Source: Vandiemenella viatica (taxonomy: Eukaryota; Arthropoda; Insecta; Orthoptera; Morabidae). Taken from it: 64,000 bases of DNA. The stretch's first letter is position 1. Each line of letters begins with the position of its first letter. Below, piece by piece: positions 55,861-64,000 of the stretch. The notes beneath the pieces were generated by a model. That model was not told the origin of the DNA. It did no database searches and saw only the letters and a list, made by a program, of their open reading frames with translations. The position numbers and the translations under genes are program-made. The stretch lies in NCBI GenBank assembly GCA_031002005.1, contig CM061919.1, forward strand, positions 226,794,739-226,858,738, given 5' to 3'.

Positions 55861-57219
55861 CAGTAGTCATTTACAGATAAAGGCAGGAGGATAGTGACAA
55901 ACACATTGTACAATATTTAGGTTTTAAGTCTTATTTGTGTAAGGTGGTAAGATATATGACAAGGAGATTGGATCTATATACAATGAGACTCATTGTGTTT
56001 GTTCCTATCTCAATGTTTCTATCACTTTCTTGTTCCACCAATTTGTTTTTTCTTGCATCATTACCATCCTGACAGAGTCCTGTGGCGAGTCTCAATATGA
56101 ACACACTGTATATCCTTTCAAGTAGCTTATGGTTTAGACTAATATAAAATACTGTTAAATTATCAGAATTGGAAGTTATATGTTAAATTTCAAGCAAAAG
56201 TCACCCTCAAGTTTTGAAGAAATACCAAAAGCTCTTAACCTTTCATCCTCATTTGTGCATAATTTCCCCTATTTTTTGTTTAATTACAGTTTCTGTGGAG
56301 TGAGCGGTGGATAAATCCATGACAACTGAGTATCAATGTCAAGAAAAGTGTCTTCTTTATCCTTTCTTACATTAAACATTCAGTAATTTGATTCTTCTTA
56401 AGAGATTCCTTTTTTTTTCTCTCTATAAGACACAGCATAATTTTCCCTAAACCCGTAATGCAGTTGCCATTTCACCCCCTAAAATAATATTTAGTAAAAT
56501 TATCAAAAAAGTATTGACATCAGAAAGGGCAGAATGAAGTATATGCTGTAAGCTTACCGAGTAAAACTGTGTGTGTTTATCTATAAATTTGATTTTTAAG
56601 AAATTAAAATGCAGATATACTTTCAGTAGTGCTGGTACACAACTGTTCATCGTTTTAAAAAATTTTCTAAGCATCTCCTTTTTGCCTTTCAAATCTATAA
56701 AAAAATTTTTACATCAATAGGATGGTTCTAACAGTTTTTGGGTGGGAAATTTTGAAAATGTGGGGTGGAGTGCCTGCTGCAAATTGAGTAATCAGATTGA
56801 GAGAAACTATTTTTCCCCTCCATCCTTAGCATTATATTATTATGTAAATATCATTTTTTTCTTTATTAATTTTTCAACACCTCATCTTTGAGGTTATTTT
56901 CCACCCTTATGATAGTTTTTCCAAAGCTATTGCAGCATACATTTTTTTTTTGAAGAAATGCAGAAACTCCTTAGCTTTTAATAACATCAATGTGTAAAAT
57001 CTTTTTTAAGATTTTTTTTTCAGTTAGCCTTTGGAAGTGGTTAAATTTAAAAAAGGAGGAGGGGTTTGCTAAATGCATTAAAATTGCATAATAGTGTTAA
57101 GGAAATTTGTTTACTTATCTTCCCCCATGAAAACATTTTGTTTGTGTTTCACTGATATTGATTTTTTTTCCAGATGATAAAATAAATTTTGACTCTACAC
57201 ACACAATTTTGGCAGTCTA
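55861..57219. other. No gene recognised
   Basis: AT-rich with many poly-T runs. ORFs are short and low-complexity. Confidence 0.6.
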
Positions 57220-57808
57220 CAGTGTGATTTTAATTAAAGTTTAAGTTTCAAAATGCTCTACAAAATGAATCACTGATTAGAATGACGTCAAAATTTACGA
57301 CGTTTTATTGAAGAAGGGGGAAGGAACATGAATGCAAGATGGCACTCCTCCGCACAGTGCAAATCAAGTGAAGCAGTTGTTGAGACGGCATTTCAGAAAT
57401 GCTAGAATTATCAGTCTTCATTTCCCTACAGCCTGGCTGGTCCAATCACCTGATCTTAATCCGTGTGATTTCTGGCTGTGGTGTTATCTGAAAAATGTTG
57501 TGTTCAGTACTCCGATTGCCAACGTAGCTGAATTGAAGACATGCATTGCGCAAAACATTCTGAACTTGACCCTGGTGACACTTTGATCAGTTGTGGAACA
57601 TGCTGTTTCCTGATTTAATCTTGTTGCACACAACAGTGGACTGCATACTGAACATGTTTTGTGCCAGTCTCACAAAACTTAAAAACCGATTGGATGGATG
57701 CTTTTTTGGTTCATGTTCTTTCCCCCTTCTTCAATTTTGACATCATTCTAATCAGTGGTTCCTTTTTTAGAGCGTTTTGAAACTTAAACTTTAATTATAA
57801 TCACCCTG
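57220..57808 (+). mobile_element. Tc1/mariner-superfamily deletion derivative
   Basis: The ends CAGTGTGATTTTAATTAAAG and CTTTAATTATAATCACCCTG are inverted repeats that continue inward (GTTTAAGTTTCAAAA-GCTCTA and CACTGATTAGAATGA-GTCAAAATT, about 75 bp per side). A TA duplication flanks both ends (57218-57219, 57809-57810). The ORF 57332-57586 has MQDGTPPHSANQVKQLLRRH and SPDLNPCDFWLWCYLKNVVF, the second and third catalytic blocks of an IS630/Tc1/mariner transposase. The DNA-binding half and first Asp are missing, so it is non-autonomous. Confidence 0.93.
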
Positions 57809-57953
57809 TATTTCAACAATATAATCTTACAATAACATATCACAAAATCATTAGAATTAGCAATTAAATTTCATATTTGTTATATGATATGTGAAAAATA
57901 ATAAGGCGAAGTGTTACGAAACATTTTTTTTATATTTGAGTGTATACATGGTA

Positions 57954-58116
57954 CTAAAGTAATATTTTATATTTGACATTTCGTGGAACTCTGCTGATAA
58001 CCAAGCGACCATCATAACTGAGTGATGCAAATGTCCATGGATCTGCAGCAGACCACTCAGCTCTGTATACAGAGTCCTCATGCTCTTCATAAGTTGCCAA
58101 GACACCATCTTCGAGC
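57954..58116 (-). CDS. EIPR1: EIPR1 (TSSC1) last coding exon, final WD40 repeat
   Basis: On the minus strand the acceptor ATATTTTTAG precedes one base that completes a split codon. 53 codons to TAG (57956-57954) follow. The peptide has [20 protein letters not shown], then [20 protein letters not shown] and VKYKILL at the stop. The EHEDSVY..EWS..DPW and [12 protein letters not shown] blocks are near-identical to the C-terminus of EIPR1. This WD40 adaptor binds the EARP and GARP tethering complexes and acts in endosomal recycling and dense-core vesicle sorting. Upstream exons should lie at higher coordinates on the minus strand; none was recognised to 64000. The gene converges on PRORP. Confidence 0.93.
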
Positions 58117-59126
58117 CTAAAAATATGAAGTTACACATTTATAGCCCATTTATTTAAATATTTTAAAATAAAGATGCCAATTAATAACATAAAATATCAT
58201 ATGAATTGAATATAAAAATTTAAGTCATTGAACTTATGATACTTGGCCACAAGTTTGTAATGCTTGTAGTTCTGGGTTTTAATAATATTGTCATCACCAT
58301 ACATAATTCTTCTTTCCTTCCAAAAAATAAAAATGTTTTGGTACAGTCTTATTTTGTGACTTTTACTAACCAATCTCTTACATGTAAATTAGTATTCTGA
58401 AATGGATAGTAAGTAATACATGTTGGAGATGGTGTGTTACATCAATATTGAAGTCCTTCTCTTTTTATTTTAGTCTGTAATAATGCAGAGGCGATGGGGG
58501 GGGGGGAATGCCTGTCTGAGCAAAGCTGTGTTTTCTAAAGAAAAAAAGAACAGAATAATGACATATGTACTTTGGTACATTCCACATTAAAATTGAAATA
58601 TTCCTTTTTTTTTGACTTGCTGTTCGGATATTGTATTAAATTCAGTTCTCTTCCAAAAGCGTTACTAGAATTTTGCAACCCTTTGTGACTCACCTGAGTG
58701 TCTACTTTTTTGAATGCCACAGGAAACTTATCTCCAGTTTCATTAATGAATTGGTTCACATCTCACATTTTAAATGTATCTCCCCTCTTGTGTATACCAC
58801 TGGAATGGAATCAGTGATTTACTGGATTGTTTCAACATTTATCATTTTATATATTTATTGAGATAATAATAATTCTTCCTGAGGTTTTTTTGTGATCCCA
58901 CTTGGAGTAATTTTGACAATTTATCTAAAAATTATTCACAGATGATTCTGGTTTATATAAATGCATTTTACCCTGTTCCAACCAACTGAATAAGTTGCAG
59001 CAAACATTACAACTGTCTCTCCCATATTAGCTAACATAATCAAATAAAAAGATTAGGAATCTCTTATAGCCAATAAAACTAAAACACTAAACACTGGGTT
59101 AAACAAACAGCTTAATTTATATTATA
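58117..59126 (-). other. EIPR1 intron sequence (inferred), no second exon found
   Basis: AT-rich. A GTGAGT donor on the minus strand at about 58695 follows an open stretch (NETGDKFPVAFKKVDTQ) that does not resemble EIPR1 or another family I know. A G-run is at 58497-58506. Confidence 0.4.
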
Positions 59127-60410
59127 CTAGGTGAGAGTCTTTGTGACAGTGTTTTGAGTATGGTTGTAGGGTAAAAGAATGACAGCTTGACTCAAATTAC
59201 CTGACCTAACAAAGAAAAAATTGGGAAGTATATGTTTATTTCCCTACATAGTCTCCTTTTACTTCAATACACTTTCCCCCAATGATGATCAATAGCTTTT
59301 TTTACCAGAAAATATGAAAATCGTTGACCTCTTCAAAATAGCCATCAACGGCAGACTTCACCTCTTTTACCACCAAGCCACTGTTTCATGTCTGGAAACA
59401 GAAAATAATCAGAGGAGGCTAAATGTAGCAAAGAGGGTGATCAAGGAAGAAATTTGAACTTCAACTCAATGATTTTGGCCAACATAATAACAGACGTGTG
59501 AACTGATGCATTTTCTGGATGAAACAAAACTTTCTTTTCCACCAAATCTTGCCAGTTTTTCTTAATTTCATCACTCAAATGCTGCAGAAAGTTCACATAA
59601 TACTTGTTGTTCATTGGTTTATCTTTATGAAGGTAATCAATGAAAATTATCCAATGTGCATACCAAAAGCTGATGCCATGTAATTTCTTGCAGATTAATC
59701 TGTCTTCACCTTCTTTGAAACTGATTCTCCCCTTTCAGTCCATTGTTTTGACTGTTAATTCATCTCAAGTATGATGGATCCATGTTTAATCCATAATTAC
59801 GAATCAACACAAAAACTTGACTTGCAAAACTTCACCAAACACTCAACTGAATCCTCCTCATGACTTTTTGTTCCATTGTGAGCAATTGCACCAACCATCT
59901 TGCACACAGCTTTCTCATGTTCAAATTTTCATTCAATATGCCATGTACAACACTTTAAAAAAATTGCCTGCCATGTCTGCTAGCTCACGCACTTTCAGTT
60001 GATGGGCATTCAGTACCATGTTGTTGGTTTTTCACCAGTTCTGGTATAGTCACCTCATTTGGTCGATCGACCACTATGATATCCATCTTGGCAGCTTGTA
60101 CAGCCTCGTTTAAACTCCACCTCTCAAAAGTTTGCTGTTGTAAACAAAGGAAAAGATTCCCAAGAGCAGAATCTAGCTCTGCTTTGATATTGGCTCAACT
60201 GAAACCTTTTAAATGAAAGTCTTGTATCACATAACAACAACACTTATTTTCCATGTTTACAAATTCACTTGTGTAACTGTTGATGGCTGCCAAACAAATA
60301 CTAAAAAACGTACCACTGTCAAACTTCATAGCTCTAGAAGGTTGGTAATTTCTATCATAGTCAATCTTTTCAAACAACATCTATACATCATGTCGGCTGC
60401 TTCTGGAACT
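59127..60410 (-). mobile_element. Decayed mariner element with nearly full-length transposase remnant
   Basis: The minus strand reads, through many stops and frameshifts, the ordered blocks of a mariner transposase. They are CYVIQDFHLKGFS and NIKAELDSALG (helix-turn-helix region), LNMRKLCARWLVQLLTMEQK, KKNWQDLVEKKVLFHPENAS (second Asp block, with Asp changed to Glu) and SDYFLFPDMKQWLGGKR (third Asp). A degraded tail resembles the usual WGKCIE.KGDYVEK end. The left terminus CTAGGTGAGAGTCTTTGTG follows a TA. The right terminus merges into a tandem array and cannot be fixed. It lies in the inferred EIPR1 intron. Confidence 0.8.
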
Positions 60411-61345
60411 GTGAGATTTTGCACGGGCAGAGACTATCACACTATATAATGAAGTTTCAAAGGTCATGACTGTTTGACTTTATCTGGCAGAAATATGAAT
60501 GTGACCAGTAGTTCATCCTACAAGCTTACGAAATTAAAAGAATTTCAGTTGGGTTTGAAGAGACTTAGAAGTAACAAAGACACAGATTTTGACCTGAACA
60601 CAAAGTAAAAGCATCAAAGACTATGAAGAGTGACCTGATTTGGGTGAAATGTGTGATCTTTAGCTGTTTTTCACCCTTTAAGTTCACTCTGCAAAATTGT
60701 TTTGAGTTTGAAGAGAGTCAGAATGCGTAAAGACAGATATTTCATGCAGACACTGACTACAAACTATATAGTAAATAGTCAAAAGTAATAACTGCAAGAT
60801 ATGAACTGGCTAAATAGTACTGGAACTGTATATTACCCTCTGCAAAATTTGAAGTATATCTGTTGAGTTTGAAAGTACTTGCAAGAAGTAAAGACAGAGA
60901 TTTTGCATGGAGGAAGACACACGCTATATAGTAAAGGGTCAAAGATCACGAATGCTTAACATCTGGGTTAAACATGAACATGACCAGCATTTCACCATAA
61001 AGGTTTAATCTACAAAATTTTAAGAATTTTGGTTGAGTTTGAAGGGCAAAGGCAACGATTTTGCATCAATAGAGATTATGCAATATATCACAAAAGAGTC
61101 AAACATTATGACAGCACGTGCTAATCTAGAGATACAAATGTGTCATGTTTTACCCTTATAGTTCAATTTGCAAAATTTGAAGAATTCATGTTCAGTCTGA
61201 AAGGAGTTAAAAGTACAAAATACTGATGTATGTTGTATAAATACAGTAAAAGGATCAAAGGTCATGATCGCTTGATTTGACCTGTCTGAAATGTGAACTT
61301 GATCAAAAGGGTTTGCTCTGCAAAAAATGAAGAACTGCTGGTCAG
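60411..61345 (+). repeat. Tandem array of ~145-175-bp diverged units
   Basis: Units carry GATTTTGCATG-AGAGACTA, ACACTATATAGTAAAGGGTC, AAAGGTCATGA, GTGAACATGACCAGCA, TTCACCCT-AAGGTTCA-TCTGCAAAATTTGAAG and TTGAGTTTGAAAGGAGT. The GATTTTGC-type anchor occurs near 60413, 60590, 60735, 60898 and 61067. The first unit abuts the mariner remnant. Confidence 0.85.
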
Positions 61346-62284
61346 TACTTGTAACATAACAATATATTATAGGCTACCCCTAAATCAAATGGACTGGGTA
61401 TTCCATTTAAAATACTGCTGCATGGATTTTCATAGTTAAATGCATTATGAGTCCACGTGTGAATCGGGAAGACTCCATGCGCATGTCTGCTCCCAGAAGT
61501 TTTTAAAGAATTGTCTAAGAAACTGGAACACGTGTCGTGTAAGTATCCTTTCTCTTGGCAGTCTTTTTTGAAGCTACTGTGTTAAACAAATATGTTAAGT
61601 GGGTGCAAGTCCACTTGTCCATAATGCAAAATATGTGTCAGGTTACTTAAAATGCTTTTAATTTTCTCTTTTCACTTGCGCAAACTCTTTTGAAACAAAC
61701 AGAATGTCTATGTGATAATTTGGATTTTGAGATTTATAAAAGTTAACTTATTTTCTTGTTTCATGTTGGACACGAGTGAATGAAAAATTTGTTGATGTGA
61801 ACTGTTTTAAATCAGTATCTTGCAATCTTGAGTATATAATTGAAGCCTGATAAATGTTCTGATTCAAACTGGTGTGGGTAGGAATCCATTAAACCTCAGT
61901 TGATAATTTGAATATTGTTTTATTTTGTGATTTTCCTTTGAACTGCAAGATGTATTAATAAGTAGAATCGCTGGTGACTGGGTTAGAAGAATTTGTTTCT
62001 TCAAAGACTTCAAGTGATATATGTAATATCGCACCATTAACATAGGAAACAGATTACAGATTTAAAATCAGAACACCATGTCCTTGATGCAATACAGGAC
62101 TGAATTAACCCAATCATTAATTTAGCCATTGAGAAAATGTCACAACGAATTCACCATTAAATATTCAAGCAATATTGTTTGTAAAGTGCCAATTAATGAA
62201 ATTATTTATTTATTGTGTGATATACAAGACATTCAAAGGTGAAAACAGATGTGCATATCACAAGCTTGTACAATTTTATATCTC
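61346..62284. other. No gene recognised
   Basis: AT-rich sequence without motif, repeat or convincing exon. Confidence 0.55.
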
Positions 62285-62475
62285 TAGATCTAATGTTTCT
62301 ATCCAATCATCTGCACCGATCGATGCATCATGTATTTCCGCTACTGTTCCTTTGTATGCTCGAAAAGGACAGTCGGAACAATGTAAGGTGGCTCCACAGT
62401 CACAATTTGCATAATCTACCCAGTCCCATAAGCATTGTCCTGTTCGAATCCGACTAATGATTCTCTATTGCCATC
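62285..62475 (-). mobile_element. LINE RNase H-region / C-terminal fragment
   Basis: The minus strand reads RIRTGQCLWDWVDYANCDCG, ATLHCSDCPFRAYKGTVAEI and DDWIETLDLEI then stop. The R-(L/I)-RTG..., CDCG, CP and final W-(I/L)-xxLD spacing matches the zinc-knuckle tail of jockey-like LINE polyproteins. The rest of the element could not be followed upstream. Confidence 0.55.
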
Positions 62476-63309
62476 TGGGGAGATCGAACCCTTGCAACCA
62501 TACTAAAGGGTCCTTAATAAGATGTTAATTGACTACTGATGACTGCTCCCATTATCCACAGCATATTGATGTCAAAAGAGGACTCTGTAAGGTCGATTGC
62601 TGTGCTCATGGCGGTTTCCTTGATTTCAAGCATTGGTGTTTTGCTTGTGTAATGTCTTGATATATGAGTACCTGTGGCTTCTTTAGAATGTTTTTACAAA
62701 TCTTTAACAGAACTTCTGATCTTCCTAATATTGTAGGTGAAATGTTGAAATGTTACAGAGGACTGGAAGCAATAGGGTGTTCATTCACCAGATGTGTCCT
62801 GTAGTTATTTGCATTGCCTGATTGACCATGCCTATTAGGCCTGGCATACCTAATCTATCGAAGGGAGTCTTGAGTTGCCACCTGTCTGCAGAATGTGTAA
62901 CTTTGAGTGTTCTGAATGATAAGAGTATGTTTTGTTTGTTAGTAAAATTTGTAGTTTATGAGGCAGAGATTCGGGACAGTGCCAGCATTTGCCTGGATGA
63001 TTGCGGGAATGTCAGAAATCGTGATCAGTACGGCGTTGGCTCATGCCCAGTCCCATTGTACCTCCCCAGTCCAGTGTGCAGCATCTCAGGACACTGAGCC
63101 CTACTGGTGGGTATATATCATATAGATGATGGCAGATGAAATGTTTTTATATTCAGATAGAAGAATAGTTTATAATATATAAACAAGTGAGATAGATACA
63201 ATAAAACTAGAGTAACACAAGAGAAAAGTACGAGTTTAAAACAGAAGGGCCAAGAGTATAGTCTACTAGAACATGGGAGATAAGTATAAATAAACAGTTG
63301 CAATTTGCT
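62476..63309. other. No gene recognised
   Basis: Possibly further decayed LINE DNA. A 91-codon plus ORF at 62822-63097 has no motif. Confidence 0.4.
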
Positions 63310-64000
63310 GATAATATGGTACGTTTAGCAGGAGAGAGTGAGATTACAAAAATTTGGGAGAAATATTTGGATCAGCAAGAAGAATTTTCTCCCAAAAGAG
63401 AAAACTTTTAGTGTCAAAAAATAACCAGCGACAAAAGGATTTTTTTATACTATATATATGGCGGAGATGAAGAACAAGAAAGCCTGTGGGATCGATGAGT
63501 TATCTGTAGAAATTCTGAAAAGTTTGAAAGATGAGGGAAGAAGAGAAATACTATATTTGTGCAATGAGATATATGAAAGAGGAGAGTGGCCAAAAGACTT
63601 TTAACAACAGTGTTGATACCAATTGAAAAGAAAAAGAATGCAGTAAAATGTGAAGAGTTCAGAACTATTAGTCTCTAATGCCACCCTGCTAAGATATTAC
63701 TAAGAGTGCTAAATAGATGAATATCTAGCAAACTGTCCATGTCAATTGCTGAAGAACAGTTTGGATTTCAAAAATGAAGAAGTGCAAAAGACGCTATTGG
63801 TTTGCTGAGAACAATAGGAGATAGATACATTGAAAGGGAAAGAGATTGTCACATGGTTTTTATAGACCTGCGAAAGGCTTTTGACAGAGCACAATGGGTT
63901 AATTTAATGACGATTCTAAAAAATAAAGGTATTGATTGGAAGGAAATAAGGCTAATAAGTAAATTATAAATTGAGCAAGGAGTGAGAGTGGGGAATGATC
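63310..64000 (+). mobile_element. Non-LTR retrotransposon RT, running off the window
   Basis: The plus strand reads NKKACGIDELSVEILKSLKD, LCNEIYERGEWPKDF, TVLIPIEKKKNAVKCEEF and RTISL, then AEEQFGFQK, DAIGLLRTIGDRYIERERDC and MVFIDLRKAFDRAQWVNLMT. These are RT fingers and palm block A (the F-x-D-L-R-K-A-F-D signature) of a LINE ORF2. A few stops interrupt it. It is a different family from 33690-36780. The catalytic YADD block lies beyond 64000. Confidence 0.85.

Noticed and set aside
58695..58765. Possible EIPR1 upstream exon on the minus strand (GTGAGT donor)
   Set aside because: The peptide before the donor does not match any part of EIPR1 and no good acceptor was found.
60430..60445. Right terminal repeat of the mariner element
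   Set aside because: The same bases recur in the following tandem units, so they cannot be used to define the mariner end.

Overview
This is nuclear DNA of a multicellular animal, almost certainly an insect. It is AT-rich and has small exons bounded by GT/AG introns that are loaded with transposon debris: Penelope-like retroelements, non-LTR retrotransposons, hAT, piggyBac, Tc1/mariner, SINE-like pieces and tandem arrays. The repeat mix suggests a large-genome hemimetabolous insect; that placement is inference. There is no bacterial, CRISPR or operon-like content.

Two host genes can be recognised. (1) A plus-strand gene for PRORP, the protein-only catalytic subunit of mitochondrial RNase P. 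It has seven phase-compatible coding exons at 8247-8472, 10619-10807, 17176-17465, 22174-22423, 25188-25324, 28072-28264 and 39399-39542, about 475 codons in all. Together they carry PPR-type helices, a CxxC zinc half-site, the four metal-binding aspartates of the NYN nuclease and the C-terminal His/Cys of the zinc site. The N-terminal exon(s) with the mitochondrial presequence are not visible. The stop codon is the last triplet before a donor-like GT, and a likely 3'UTR exon lies at 42792-43045. (2) The last coding exon of EIPR1 (TSSC1), a WD40 protein, on the minus strand at 57954-58116. The two genes converge.

Layout: 1-4049 is a near-identical second copy of 10440-14434, including one PRORP exon. 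It is followed by a gap of exactly 1000 Ns (4298-5297), so it is probably a misplaced alternative haplotype, though a true segmental duplication is possible. 5298-7850 holds a decayed Penelope-like element (PLE type 1) with hammerhead-like motifs. 8247-39542 is the body of PRORP, its introns filled with PLE type 1 and type 2 fragments, a long decayed LINE at 33690-36780 and other repeats. 39575-41520 is a PLE type 2 copy with inverted repeats of about 300 bp, itself holding an 83-bp piggyBac-type MITE. 43117-43763 and 44591-45625 are hAT insertions with 8-bp target duplications; the second splits a LINE. 46100-47270 is a doubled inverted-repeat element and 47770-49880 a tandem array. 49900-57200 is mostly anonymous, with poly-A tracts and two GC-rich TATA-containing blocks. 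57220-61345 holds a Tc1/mariner deletion derivative, the EIPR1 exon, a decayed mariner and a second tandem array. 62285-64000 has pieces of non-LTR retrotransposons, the last running off the window.

Most of the window is selfish DNA in and around two ordinary housekeeping genes. The most interesting structure is the set of PLE copies with hammerhead-like cores and inverted pseudo-LTR arrangements, together with the nested, datable insertions. Element names rest on motifs I read by eye; no database search was run.
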